Assembly (NCBI GenBank): GCA_038101125.1
Contig: JAYNVZ010000008.1
Location: 1 to 48,299, forward strand
Direction of reading: 5' to 3'
Source: GCA-2698665 sp038101125
Lineage (GTDB): Bacteria > Pseudomonadota > Gammaproteobacteria > GCA-002705445 > GCA-002716945
DNA length: 48,299 nt
Positions 9,623 to 18,874 of this stretch are shown in pieces. Below the pieces are notes generated by a model that was given only the letters and a program-made list of their open reading frames with translations, did not search any database and had not been told where the DNA came from. Positions within the stretch are counted from its first letter, which is position 1, and each line of letters begins with the position of its first letter. Both the position numbers and the translations under genes were made by a program.

Positions 9623-10891
9623 TTATATCACCATCGACCGTTTATTATCGACAAAATATTCAAATTCTTCCCAAAAGTTTTTAAGAAAACTCCTTACTGG
9701 CATAGCGGCTGCATCTCCTAATGCACAAATACAATGTCCCTCAATTTGAGAAGCTATTCTATCGAGTTGATCTAGATCTTTGTTGGTACCTCTCCCCTCA
9801 ATAATATTAGACAAAATTTTATATAGCCATCCTGTTCCTTCACGGCATGGCGTACACTGGCCACAAGATTCTGAATAATAAAATCTTGATATTCTGTGTA
9901 ACACAGATACCATACAAGTTCTATCATCCATGACAATTACACCTCCAGAACCCAGCATAGACCCAACACTTGCTATAGAATCATAATCCATGTTAACTCC
10001 CATCATGATATCTCCTTTCACCACAGGCACAGAAGACCCGCCAGGTATGACAGCTTTGATATTTCGGTCTTTCCAAATACCTCCCGCAAGCTCAAGTAAG
10101 CTAGCAAAAGGAGTGCCTAATGGGATTTCAAAATTCCCAGGTTTATTAAGATGTCCGCTCATGCAAAAAATTTTTATTCCTTCAGAGCTATCAATACCTA
10201 TATTTTTATACCATCCATCTTCATTGAGCATAATTTTAGGTATACTAGCTAAGGTCTCAGTATTATTAATGATAGTAGGCTTATCGAACAATCCTTTAAT
10301 TGCTGGGAAAGGAGGTTTGATTCTTGGCATTCCACGTTTACCCTCTATAGATTCTAACATTGCCGTTTCTTCACCTACTATATAAGCGCCTGCACCTATT
10401 AGAGCATAGATATCAATTGTCACATTTGAAGAAAAAATTTTATTACCAATTAGTTCAGCTTTGTAGGCTTCTTCGAGTGCTGCATTGAAAACTTTCCATT
10501 GTTCATCTATAAATTCACCACGCAAATAATTATATCCTGTTGAGGCACCTATCGCATAACAAGCAATCAACATTCCTTCTATTATAGAATGAGGATTATA
10601 TCTAAGTATATCTCTGTCCTTACATGTACCTGGTTCACTCTCATCTGAATTACAAACAAGATATTTATCAGAATCTGACAAAGGAATAAATGACCATTTA
10701 AGTCCGGTTAAGAAACCTGCTCCACCTTTGCCTCTAAGACCTGAATTCTTAATCTTTGCAATCACTTCACTTTTTGAAATTTTCTTATTAACTATATTCT
10801 TCCATGCCTCATATCCACCTTGTTTAACATAAGTTGATAGAGATGCAGGGTTATTTAGATGAAATGTTTCTGTACAAAGCTTTATATTCAT
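9623..10891 (-). CDS. nuoF: NADH-quinone oxidoreductase subunit F (NADH/FMN-binding)
   Basis: This 422-residue subunit binds NADH and FMN and holds cluster N3. The glycine-rich GLRGKGGAGFLTGLKW motif (near residue 50) and the CNSDESEPGTCKDR segment form the nucleotide and FMN sites. The cluster ligands are in ESCGQCTPCREGTGW and HCICALGD near the C-terminus. The start overlaps nuoE by four bases. Everything expected for an active subunit is present. Confidence 0.97.
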   Translation of the reverse strand: MNIKLCTETFHLNNPASLSTYVKQGGYEAWKNIVNKKISKSEVIAKIKNSGLRGKGGAGFLTGLKWSFIPLSDSDKYLVCNSDESEPGTCKDRDILRYNPHSIIEGMLIACYAIGASTGYNYLRGEFIDEQWKVFNAALEEAYKAELIGNKIFSSNVTIDIYALIGAGAYIVGEETAMLESIEGKRGMPRIKPPFPAIKGLFDKPTIINNTETLASIPKIMLNEDGWYKNIGIDSSEGIKIFCMSGHLNKPGNFEIPLGTPFASLLELAGGIWKDRNIKAVIPGGSSVPVVKGDIMMGVNMDYDSIASVGSMLGSGGVIVMDDRTCMVSVLHRISRFYYSESCGQCTPCREGTGWLYKILSNIIEGRGTNKDLDQLDRIASQIEGHCICALGDAAAMPVRSFLKNFWEEFEYFVDNKRSMVI

Positions 10892-11370
10892 TTAAGACTC
10901 TCTATAATTTTATCTACCTGCTCAATAGATATATTTTCATAATTCTTATGATTAATTTGCATCATGGGCGCACCATTACATGCAGCTAAACACTCTACTT
11001 CATCTTTAAGATAAAACTTATTATCAGATGATGACTGTCCAACTTTAATATTAAGTTTCTTTTCTATATGAGATAATATTTTATCTGATCCTCTTAACAT
11101 ACAAGACACATTATTGCATACAGCTATAGTATTTCTACCAACTGGTTTTGTATTAAACATTGTATAAAAAGTAGCAACTTCATAAATATCAATTTCACTA
11201 ACTGAAAGATAATTAGCTAGATCATTTATAATTTCTTTAGTTAGGTATCCTGAATTATGATGTTGTAAAATTAATAGACTTTCTATAATTGCCGACTTCT
11301 TTCTATCATCTGGAAATTTTTTTAAAACATTATCTATAAGACAAGATATGTCTTTAGTTATAATACTCAT
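10888..11370 (-). CDS. nuoE: NADH-quinone oxidoreductase subunit E, thioredoxin-like [2Fe-2S]
   Basis: A 160-residue subunit of the NADH dehydrogenase module carrying cluster N1a. The four cysteine ligands appear as CNNVSC and CLAAC in a thioredoxin-like fold, preceded by the helical N-terminal domain with EVATFYTMF. Both ends overlap neighbours by four bases, keeping the nuoD-nuoE-nuoF order. Confidence 0.96.
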   Translation of the reverse strand: MSIITKDISCLIDNVLKKFPDDRKKSAIIESLLILQHHNSGYLTKEIINDLANYLSVSEIDIYEVATFYTMFNTKPVGRNTIAVCNNVSCMLRGSDKILSHIEKKLNIKVGQSSSDNKFYLKDEVECLAACNGAPMMQINHKNYENISIEQVDKIIESLK

Positions 11371-12619
11371 CTATCAATCTCTCCAAAAACTATATCTTGT
11401 GTGCCAATAATTGTCACAACATCAGAAAGCATATGATCCTTGCACATTTCATTTAAAGCTGCAATATGAGCAAAACCAGGTGCTCTAATTTTTAATCTAT
11501 ATGGTTTGTTTGCGCCATCAGAAATCATATAAATACCAAATTCACCCTTTGGGGCTTCGACTGCTGCATACACTTCACNNNNNNNNNNCAATAACCTTCT
11601 GTAAAGATTTTAAAATGATGGATTAATGATTCCATCTCAACTTTCATATTATCTCTATTAGGTGGCGCAATCTTAGCATCATCAATCATCACAGGTCCCG
11701 GATTTTTTTCTAACCAAGTAATACATTGCTTGATAATTTTATTTGATTGGCGTAGCTCTTCGATCCTTACTAAATATCTATCATATGAGTCACCAGTTTT
11801 GCCAATAGGTATATCAAAATTAAGTTTGTCATATACCTCATATGGTTGTTTCTTTCGCAGATCCCAGTTAACACCAGAACCTCGAAGCATTGGTCCAGTG
11901 AAACCTAAATCTATAGCGCGTGATGCATCTACGACACCAATGCCAACGGTTCTTTGTTTCCAAATTCTATTATCTGTTAATAAATTTTCGTACTCGTCTA
12001 TGCATTCAGGAAATCTTGAGGTAAAATCTTTTAAGAAATCAAGCATACTTCCCTCTCGATTATGATTCAGGGCTTTTATTTCATCTTTATTCTTAAATTC
12101 TGACTTCTCATACTTTGGCATAGTAGTTGGTAGATCTCTTGCGACTCCACCTGGTCTATAATAGGTGGCATGCATACGAGTTCCTGAAACAGCTTCATAA
12201 CAATCCATTAGATCTTCTCTTTCTCTGAAAGAATATAAAAATACTGACATTGCTCCAATATCTAATGCATGTGCTCCTAGCCAAAGAAGATGATTGAGAA
12301 TTCTTGTGACTTCATCAAACATAACTCTTATGTATTTTGCTCTTTCGGGTATATTGATATCCAATAACTTTTCAATAGATAGAACATAAGCATGTTCATT
12401 GCACATCATTGATACATAATCTAATCTATCCATGTACCCAATAGATTGATTATATGGTTTTGACTCAGCTAATTTCTCTGTAGCTCGATGTAATAGTCCA
12501 ATATGGGGGTCTGCATTTTTAATTACTTCGCCCTCCATTTGCAATACCAGTCTAAGCACTCCATGTGCTGCAGGATGCTGAGGACCAAAATTCATTGTGA
12601 AGTTTTTAAACTCTTTCAT
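11367..12619 (-). CDS. nuoD: NADH-quinone oxidoreductase subunit D (one assembly gap)
   Basis: The 49-kDa-type subunit that forms the quinone pocket with NuoB. The N-terminus has the expected MNFGPQHPAAHGVLRL, with the His of HPAAHG lining the quinone site, then HIGLLHRATEKL and GSGVNWDLRK. A 10-N gap (11579-11588) separates FTEGY from GEVYAAVEAPKGEFG, which are in different frames here; about 11 bases are expected. The protein ends in the typical IVFGEIDR. nuoC and nuoD are separate genes, not fused as in E. coli. Confidence 0.94.
11579..11588. other. assembly gap in nuoD
   Basis: Ten N bases. The flanks are TEGY plus two bases on one side and the second base of the G codon of GEVYAA on the other. 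Family alignment predicts about 11 missing bases, and a length of 10 breaks the frame. Confidence 0.93.
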
Positions 12620-13269
12620 TTCTTTTCTCTTATTACTTTTGGAACTAAAACTCGTGGTTCAATGTCTACTGGTTCCTGTATGATCTTCTTTAGATTTGGA
12701 TCATATCTTATTTGAGTATTTCCAACCAAAGGGAAATCTTTTCTAAAAGGATGCCCAATGAAACCATAATCAGTTAATATTCTTCTTAAATCAGGATGAT
12801 TTTCAAACAAAATGCCAAATAGATCAAAAGCTTCTCTTTCATACCAGTCAGCTGAAGACCAAATACTTGTAACTGAAGGCAATATTTGTGGATCTTCATT
12901 AATATATACTTTAACTCTAATTCTTCTATTGTACTTTATTGATAAAAGGTGATAACAAACACAAAACCTGTCTTTAGTATTTAAAGCATCAACTGTTTCA
13001 CCAAATTTAATACGTCCATGTGAAGATGCCTTTATACCTCTGCTATATCCAGAGCTTGTTACCTCTTTTGTATTCCACTCAGGCTTACCGAATAAACTGT
13101 AGTCAACACCACAAATATCCGTGAGTTGACTAAACAAAAGTTCTTCATTAGTTTTCAATGAATTCATAATTGACAAAAGGTTGTCTTTTTTGACTCTCAA
13201 AGTCAAAATGTCTGCTTGACTCTCAATCTCATATTCGCCTTCAAGAGATTTTTGAATTATCTCCTTCAC
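12616..13269 (-). CDS. nuoC: NADH-quinone oxidoreductase subunit C
   Basis: A 217-residue 30-kDa-type subunit of the peripheral arm. The family core WNTKEV..., VTSIWSSADWYEREAFDLFGI and HPDLRRILTDYGFIGHPFRKDFPL is intact (about residues 130-180). It overlaps nuoB by four bases (ATGA) and nuoD by four. No metal cofactor is expected in this subunit. Confidence 0.95.
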   Translation of the reverse strand: MKEIIQKSLEGEYEIESQADILTLRVKKDNLLSIMNSLKTNEELLFSQLTDICGVDYSLFGKPEWNTKEVTSSGYSRGIKASSHGRIKFGETVDALNTKDRFCVCYHLLSIKYNRRIRVKVYINEDPQILPSVTSIWSSADWYEREAFDLFGILFENHPDLRRILTDYGFIGHPFRKDFPLVGNTQIRYDPNLKKIIQEPVDIEPRVLVPKVIREKK

Positions 13270-13766
13270 TGCGATCCCCTATTAGGAGAATCTGCAATAA
13301 TCACATTTTTGTTTCTTATTTTATTTTGTAATTGTAATATTCCATACAATAGAGCCTCAGCTGTAGGAGGACATCCTGGGACATATACATCAACAGGTAC
13401 TATTCGATCACATCCTCTTACAACTGAATATGAGTAATGATAATAACCTCCACCATTAGCACAAGAACCCATAGATATGACCCATTTAGGATCTGCCATT
13501 TGATCATAAACTTTTCTTAAAGCTGGAGCCATCTTATTCACTAAAGTTCCAGCAACAATCATTACATCTGATTGTCTTGGGCTGGGTCTAAAAAGCATCC
13601 CAAATCTATCAAGGTCATACCTTGATGCTCCAGCATGCATCATTTCGACTGCACAACAAGCTAAGCCAAATGTCATCGGCCACATAGAACCCGTTCTTGC
13701 CCAATCGAACAGATTTGTTGATTTTGCAAGTACGAAACCATCCTTATGTATATTTTCTAATCCCAC
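13266..13766 (-). CDS. nuoB: NADH-quinone oxidoreductase subunit B, cluster N2
   Basis: This subunit carries the terminal [4Fe-4S] cluster N2 that reduces quinone. The ligands are in GLACCAVEMMH (adjacent Cys pair), GSCANGGG and VPGCPPTAEALL. I choose the GTG at 13766 (protein beginning MGLENIHKDGF, about 166 residues): AAAGGTG lies seven bases upstream and homologues start near this point. An ATG at 13787 would add seven residues but has poorer spacing and deeper overlap with nuoA. Confidence 0.95.
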   Translation of the reverse strand: MGLENIHKDGFVLAKSTNLFDWARTGSMWPMTFGLACCAVEMMHAGASRYDLDRFGMLFRPSPRQSDVMIVAGTLVNKMAPALRKVYDQMADPKWVISMGSCANGGGYYHYSYSVVRGCDRIVPVDVYVPGCPPTAEALLYGILQLQNKIRNKNVIIADSPNRGSQ

Positions 13767-14119
13767 TCTAAAGCACCTTTTTTCCATTCATAGATAAACC
13801 CAACAACTAAAATTATTAAAAATATAGCCATAGATATTAGACCAATTGTTCCAACTTCATGAATTACTACAGCCCAAGGAAATAAAAAAGCTATCTCAAG
13901 ATCAAATATAATGAATAAAATTGCTACTAGATAATATCTTATATCAAATTTCATCCTTGAGTCTTCAAAAGGTTCAAATCCACATTCATATGGGGAATTC
14001 TTTTCAGGATCCGGGTTATTTGCCCCAAATGTAAAACCAATTCCTAGCATAATACCAGCGAAAATAAGCGCAAAGACTAAAAAAATAAATATTGGCAAAT
14101 ACTCTAAAAGCATAACCAT
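13757..14119 (-). CDS. nuoA: NADH-quinone oxidoreductase subunit A
   Basis: First gene of the operon, a three-helix subunit of about 120 residues with the conserved loop PYECGFEPF and the FDLEIAFLFPWA helix. I start it at the ATG at 14119 (MVMLLEYLPIF): it has AGGA nine bases upstream and lies about 26 bases after the predicted transcription start. A longer frame from 14209 would run through the promoter and add a non-conserved segment. Confidence 0.95.
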   Translation of the reverse strand: MVMLLEYLPIFIFLVFALIFAGIMLGIGFTFGANNPDPEKNSPYECGFEPFEDSRMKFDIRYYLVAILFIIFDLEIAFLFPWAVVIHEVGTIGLISMAIFLIILVVGFIYEWKKGALEWD

Positions 14120-14151
14120 TTTATTATATCCTATAAATATATGACATACTA

Positions 14152-14181
14152 TATATACAGCTCCAGCATGATTACTGTCAA
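14152..14181 (-). promoter_or_regulatory. promoter of the nuo operon
   Basis: Minus-strand TTGACA (14181-14176) is separated by 18 bp from TATATA (14157-14152). Initiation near 14145 gives a leader of about 26 bases with an AGGA ribosome site before nuoA. All fourteen nuo genes overlap or nearly touch downstream, so this is likely the main promoter for complex I. Confidence 0.75.
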
Positions 14182-14221
14182 ATTGAGATATGAAATATAA
14201 ATTATTCAAAATAGAGGTACA

Positions 14222-14785
14222 ATGAATCAGTTTAATTTGAAGGGTATTTATAAAGAATTATGGATAGCTCTTGAAACAGCAATAGTTGATAGAAAATCTG
14301 GTTTTCATACATTTTCTCTGGCAACGGTTAATAATGAATTTGCTGACAACAGAACTGTAGTGTTGAGAGGCTGCAATAAAGATAAGATGATATTGTCGTT
14401 TAATACGAATAATTCCTCAGAAAAAATTGCACATATTTCAAAAAATAACAACGTATCAGCACTTTTTTATGATAAAGATGCAAAGACACAAATTAGGATC
14501 ATAGGTAAAGCTGTCATTAATAACAATAATGACTATTGTAAAGATAAGTGGGCGAAAATGAGCAAGCAATCCAGAGAATGTTATTTCCAAACTATCAATC
14601 CTGGTAAAACCATAGAGCACCCTGATAATGTAACAAGTAAATATAATCAAAAAATGAGTGAGAATTTTACAATTATAGATATAAATATATTGAGAATAGA
14701 TTGGTTATATTTATCAGCATATGGTCATAGCAGAGCAAAGTATACAAAAGAAAATAATTATGAAGGCGAATGGATTGCACCATAA
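14222..14785 (+). CDS. pyridoxamine 5'-phosphate oxidase-like FMN-binding protein
   Basis: A 187-residue protein of the split-barrel FMN-binding class. The pattern resembles the Alr4036/Pyridox_oxase_2 group: SLATVNNEFADNRTVVLRGC near residues 32-51, a central IRIIGKAVI strand, and a C-terminal WLYLSAYGHSRAKYT segment. True PdxH proteins have a different C-terminal R-x-E-x-W signature, so I do not call it pdxH; the substrate is unknown. It has a good AGAGGT ribosome site five bases before the ATG, and is divergent from nuoA. Its stop ends one base before the 3' end of the opposing tRNA-Leu gene. Confidence 0.8.
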   Translation: MNQFNLKGIYKELWIALETAIVDRKSGFHTFSLATVNNEFADNRTVVLRGCNKDKMILSFNTNNSSEKIAHISKNNNVSALFYDKDAKTQIRIIGKAVINNNNDYCKDKWAKMSKQSRECYFQTINPGKTIEHPDNVTSKYNQKMSENFTIIDINILRIDWLYLSAYGHSRAKYTKENNYEGEWIAP

Positions 14786-14786
14786 T

Positions 14787-14868
14787 TGCCGATGGCCGGA
14801 CTCGAACCGGCACAACTTTCGTTACTGCCCCCTCAAGACAGCGTGTCTACCAGTTCCACCACATCGGC
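14787..14868 (-). tRNA. tRNA-Leu (GAG)
   Basis: An 82-base class II tRNA read on minus: acceptor stem GCCGATG paired with CATCGGC, D-arm TGGTGGAACTGGTAGACACG, anticodon loop with TTGAGGG (anticodon GAG), a long variable arm and the T-arm GGTTCGAGTCC. The discriminator is A and no CCA is encoded, so the CCA-adding enzyme is needed. It lies five bases after secG and is probably transcribed with it, as E. coli leuU is. Confidence 0.96.
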
Positions 14869-14872
14869 TCAA

Positions 14873-15196
14873 CTACGGAAGATCTCTTGAAGAATTGTTT
14901 TCAGCTGGACGAGTTTTTTGCATATTGTCACCAGATTGATCAATCAAGCTCCCGCTCTCTGGCTTAACACTCGAAGCAAAATAGGCTAGCGCTAGACTTG
15001 TTATAAAAAATGATAGTGCTATGAAAGTTGTTATTTTAGTTAAAAAAGATGCACTGCCTTGAGCACCGAAAACCGTCGAGGAAGCTCCGCTTCCAAACGC
15101 TGCTCCTGCGTCAGCTCCTTTGCCATGTTGCACGAGTATTAAAACAATAAGCGCGATAGCTAAAAAGATATGAATACTTAATATTAATGTTTGCAT
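14873..15196 (-). CDS. secG: Sec translocase subunit SecG
   Basis: A 107-residue inner-membrane protein with two helices around the conserved loop VLVQHGKGADAGAAFGSGAS, which identifies SecG, an accessory to SecYE. The C-terminal tail is hydrophilic and variable, as usual. It begins 12 bases after tpiA and ends five bases before tRNA-Leu, the standard gammaproteobacterial glmM-tpiA-secG-tRNA order. Confidence 0.94.
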   Translation of the reverse strand: MQTLILSIHIFLAIALIVLILVQHGKGADAGAAFGSGASSTVFGAQGSASFLTKITTFIALSFFITSLALAYFASSVKPESGSLIDQSGDNMQKTRPAENNSSRDLP

Positions 15197-15208
15197 GATG
15201 TATTTATC

Positions 15209-15991
15209 TCAAATTGAAGAGCAAATATCAATAAATTTTTTAGCATTTAATGATGCTCCTCCAACTAATGCTCCATTTACATCAGGAATTTCTAAAATTG
15301 ACGCTGCATTTAGATCATTTACGCTTCCACCATATAATATTTTTATGGTGTTTTTTTTAGTTCCCAATATCTTGTTGAGAGTATTACGAATATATGCATG
15401 TACATCAGCTATATCATCTAAACTTGCAGTCTTTCCTGAGCCTATAGCCCAAACAGGCTCATATGCTATAATAATTTTATCTTGATTAAATTTGAATAAA
15501 TCTTTAGATTTCAATAGAGCTGATTTTAACTGTCGTGAAATTACCTTCTTAGTTTGTTTTTGATTGTATTCAACAATGGTCTCTCCAACGCATAAAATAG
15601 TATTCATACCAGATTCAAGGGATAATTTAGTTTTGGCAGAAATAATCTTATCATCCTCCATAAAAACATAGCGTCTTTCAGAATGCCCGATTAAAGAATA
15701 TGAACATTTAAAGTCCTTAGCCATATCTACAGATATTTCCCCAGTATATGCACCATTTAAAAATGGGGATATATTTTGAATACCTAAAGATATTTTTTTT
15801 AGAGAAACTTTAAGCTTATTCAACCTTGTCAGGATTGTATTAAGATAGATGGAAGGAGGGAGTATCAAAACATCACATTTAGGTTTAGTTTTATTAAATA
15901 ATTTGACAAAATCATTAATTAGCTTTGTAGATGATTTTGAATCACAATTCTGTTTCCAATTCGCTGCTATAAGATATTTATTTTTATTCAT
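15209..15991 (-). CDS. tpiA: triosephosphate isomerase
   Basis: A 260-residue TIM barrel interconverting dihydroxyacetone phosphate and glyceraldehyde 3-phosphate. The catalytic residues are seen as AANWKQN (Lys near residue 13), GHSERR (His near 97) and AYEPVWAIGSG (Glu near 170), followed by the phosphate-binding YGGSVN and GALVGGASL. The start overlaps the glmM stop (ATGA). No oddities. Confidence 0.97.
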   Translation of the reverse strand: MNKNKYLIAANWKQNCDSKSSTKLINDFVKLFNKTKPKCDVLILPPSIYLNTILTRLNKLKVSLKKISLGIQNISPFLNGAYTGEISVDMAKDFKCSYSLIGHSERRYVFMEDDKIISAKTKLSLESGMNTILCVGETIVEYNQKQTKKVISRQLKSALLKSKDLFKFNQDKIIIAYEPVWAIGSGKTASLDDIADVHAYIRNTLNKILGTKKNTIKILYGGSVNDLNAASILEIPDVNGALVGGASLNAKKFIDICSSI

Positions 15992-17406
15992 ACTATGGTA
16001 TTTTTGTTAATATTATCATAAAAATACTCAGAAAGTATTTCTATTTGCTTAGGGTTTCTATGTTCAATTAATAATCTAACTAAATTTTCAGTTCCTGACG
16101 GCCTCAATAAAATTCTCCCTTCCTCGTTTAACATTTTTTTCAAATCTTTAGTTACTTTGATATTCTGCGGATCCTCTATAAATTTTTCTTTATTGATTAC
16201 CTTGATATTAAATAATTTACTTGGGATTGAAGTTATTTCTTTTTTTAAAGAATTGATATCCTTTTCTTGTTTAAAAATTACTTCTAATAAATTGATCAAT
16301 GTAATTATACCATCACCAATGTAGAAATTATCAAAAACTGGAACTAATATATGGCCAGATGATTCTCCACCGAAGCTGGATCCAGATTTTATCATCTCAT
16401 TTAAAACATACTTGTCCCCTACTTGTGTTTCAATAAATTTTATATTATTTTTTTTGTATAAACTTTGAATGCCAAAATTAGTCATTTGAGTCCCCACAAC
16501 AGACTCTACATTATTATTTTTTTTATGAAATGTTGCTAAAATATATAGTACTTCATCACCATTAATTTCTTCACCAGATGGAGATATGAAAATTGCTCTA
16601 TCACCATCACCATCGAATGCAACACCTAGATCAATCTTTAATGTTTTTTTATCTAAATTTTTTTTATAACCAGGACTATTTACATTAAATTCAGATATAA
16701 AACTTTTGAGTATATTTGTGTCTGTAGCTCCACATTTTTCATTAATATTTTTACCATTAGGCTCATTAAATATTGGTATAAGGTTAATGAAACTGTTATT
16801 TAATATTTTAGATATTATTTTAGATGTTGCACCATTTGCGCAATCTACTAAAATATTATATTTATCTCCTGGGTGACGTATATTATCCATTTTTAAACGA
16901 AAATAATCATCAATATAATCCACATAGTGTTTTTCAAATAAATCTGAGTCGTCTGCTTTTGAGGATTCATCGTATTGTTCTTTTATATTTTCATTGTGAA
17001 AAAAATAATTATTCTCAATAGTTTCTTCAAAATTACTATTAATTTTATAACCATTATTATCAAAAAACTTGACTCCATTATCATAATAAGGATTATGAGA
17101 TGCAGTGATCTGAATACCAGCACGCATTTCTGAGGATTGTGCAGTTGAATTCAAATAAATGCTTAAGGCAGGCGTCGGGTATAATCCAATGAAAAATACC
17201 ATTGAGCCTTGATGTTTTATTCCAAGAGATAATGCTTTCTCTATGGCTAAACTTGACTCTCTTCCATCATTACTAATTAGAATTTTTCCGACTTTAGTGC
17301 CAAATAATGATTTTGCGAAAGCATGACCAATTTTTACTAATTCATCATGATTTATTGGAGACTCACCAAATTTACCACGTATTCCATCAGTTCCAAATAA
17401 TTTCAT
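15988..17406 (-). CDS. glmM: phosphoglucosamine mutase
   Basis: Converts glucosamine 6-phosphate to glucosamine 1-phosphate for UDP-GlcNAc. The N-terminus MKLFGTDGIRGKFGE, the phosphoserine loop ITASHNP (Ser103), the metal loop FDGDGDR and the C-terminal RPSGTENLVR are all visible. At 472 residues it is about 25 longer than most GlmM proteins; the extra length is in Asn/Lys-rich loops. It follows folP by eight bases in the conserved folP-glmM order. Confidence 0.96.
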   Translation of the reverse strand: MKLFGTDGIRGKFGESPINHDELVKIGHAFAKSLFGTKVGKILISNDGRESSLAIEKALSLGIKHQGSMVFFIGLYPTPALSIYLNSTAQSSEMRAGIQITASHNPYYDNGVKFFDNNGYKINSNFEETIENNYFFHNENIKEQYDESSKADDSDLFEKHYVDYIDDYFRLKMDNIRHPGDKYNILVDCANGATSKIISKILNNSFINLIPIFNEPNGKNINEKCGATDTNILKSFISEFNVNSPGYKKNLDKKTLKIDLGVAFDGDGDRAIFISPSGEEINGDEVLYILATFHKKNNNVESVVGTQMTNFGIQSLYKKNNIKFIETQVGDKYVLNEMIKSGSSFGGESSGHILVPVFDNFYIGDGIITLINLLEVIFKQEKDINSLKKEITSIPSKLFNIKVINKEKFIEDPQNIKVTKDLKKMLNEEGRILLRPSGTENLVRLLIEHRNPKQIEILSEYFYDNINKNTIV

Positions 17407-17414
17407 AATAACCC

Positions 17415-18154
17415 TTATATCAAAGACTCAACAACATCAATAGCAATTTTAGTTTCTCTAATATCATGTGTTCGAATTATTTTAGCATGTTTGATCAATG
17501 ATATTGCTGCAGCAGAAAGAGAACCGAAGAGCCTTTTGTCTAAACCTTTATTTAATAAGTTTCCGATCATGCTTTTCNNNNNNNNNNTAGGGTTTTTCCA
17601 AAACCAAACCCAGGATCAATTATAATTTTTTTAGAACTGATCCCATTTTCACTACAGTAGGTAGATTTTTCTTCTAGGTATTTGAATACTTCCTCAGTTA
17701 CATTTCTATAAGATGGATCATTTTGCATTGTAGACGGGTCTTCAATCATATGCATTAAACAAATATATGCATCAGTTTTTTTTAATATATTGATGAAATT
17801 ATTATCAGACAATGATGAAATATCATTTATTATGTCAATTTTAAATGATAATAACTCCTCTACAACATCTGATTTCATACTGTCAATAGATATTGGTATG
17901 TCATAATTATCTCTTATTTTAGAGACAACAGGTAATATTCTATCTAGCTCCTCTTGAATTGAAATACGATCAGACCCAGGTCTAGATGATTCACCGCCAA
18001 TATCTATAATATCAACACCTTCAGCAATCATCTCATCAACACGAAACATAACTTTATCAAGAGTTGTATATTTTCCTCCATCAAAAAATGAGTCTGGCGT
18101 TACATTTAATATACCCATTACATAACGTTTATCTTGTTCTAAATTAAAATTCAT
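17415..18154 (-). CDS. folP: dihydropteroate synthase (one assembly gap)
   Basis: Joins p-aminobenzoate to the pterin in folate synthesis. The N-terminal part shows MGILNVTPDSFFDGG, DIGGESSRPGS, ISIDS, NDIS and DPGFGFGKT. After the 10-N gap (17578-17587) the C-terminal part is in another frame: KSMIGNLLNKG, then KRLFGSLSAAA and IIRTHDIRET, ending at a TAA at 17415-17417. About 25 codons, including the VGMSR strand, are missing at the gap relative to E. coli FolP. Both halves match the family, so this is one gene rather than a truncation. Confidence 0.93.
17578..17587. other. assembly gap in folP
   Basis: Ten N bases between GFGFGKTL and KSMIG. In E. coli FolP about 26 residues separate these motifs, so roughly 75-80 bases are missing. 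This is the clearest case that the N length is only nominal. Confidence 0.95.
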
Positions 18155-18159
18155 GGCTG

Positions 18160-18848
18160 CTATGTATTAGTTAGTGATTTATATGAATCTACTCTATTAA
18201 GAAATTGATTTTGATATTTTTCAAAGTCATCTTCAGAAATGATAAACTCTTGGAAAAGACACATAGGCGGAGGGGTNNNNNNNNNNCCAGCACTCCTGGA
18301 GATACAGTCGTGGAAGATACTTTCTTATGGGCTAGACCATATGCAGCAATTTGCAAAAAATAATCCTCTATCCACTCTCTTTTTTTTGGTTTATTTGATT
18401 GTTTAAAATCTAGTATACTTTCTTTTCCATTATATAGGCCACATGCATCTGCTGTGCCAGCATATAATCCAGGGAAAGATAATGTTACTTCAGCACCCCA
18501 TAATTCATCTAAATTACAAAGTCCCTCATTGATTATTTTATTAGACATAAGTTCCGCATCATTTGTCTCAGGAGATAAATTTATATTAGATTGTCCAATC
18601 AAATACTCTTCTATATACTTGTGCATTTTAGTACCTCTAGAAGATGATGTTTGCATTATTCTATCAGCTTCTTCATTTCCTACTCTTTGTCTCCATTTTA
18701 ATAAAGAGCTCTTTTTTTCTTCAGACTCTGTTGTTTTGAGTATCTCTGTTACTGAAGGTAGTTTTGTATCATTAATATTATAATATCTAGACCCATCTAC
18801 TATGACGCGATTACTTTTTGGATAATTAAACTTTTTATTCCAATGCAT
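18160..18848 (-). CDS. PD-(D/E)XK exonuclease related to mitochondrial MGME1 (one assembly gap)
   Basis: A nuclease-fold protein resembling MGME1 and phage PDDEXK_1 exonucleases. From the ATG at 18848: LPSVTEIL (residues 30-37), RGTKMHKYIEEYL (71-83), then GTADAC with Asp134, LDFKQS with Asp147 and Lys149, and the QxxxY helix QIAAYGLA (166-173), the full active-site set. After the gap at 18277-18286 the frame resumes at PPPMCLFQEFIIS and ends with TAG at 18160-18162. A longer frame from 18890 would begin inside the ftsH terminator hairpin, so I prefer 18848. It lies between ftsH and folP, normally adjacent. Its role is unknown; single-strand DNA processing is a guess from family. Confidence 0.82.
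18277..18286. other. assembly gap in the MGME1-like gene
   Basis: Ten N bases between SPGVL and PPPMCLFQEF. Family members have only a few residues here, so the missing length is probably short. The two sides are in different frames as written. Confidence 0.9.
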
Positions 18849-18874
18849 AATACTAAATAGTTTAATTGTTATTA

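Noticed and set aside
14222..14785. Naming this gene pdxH
   Set aside because: The fold is related but the C-terminal PdxH signature is missing and the match is closer to the Alr4036-type group.
14721..14967. Two short plus frames over tRNA-Leu and secG
   Set aside because: They cross a tRNA gene and the antisense of secG; the protein sequences look like translated tRNA.
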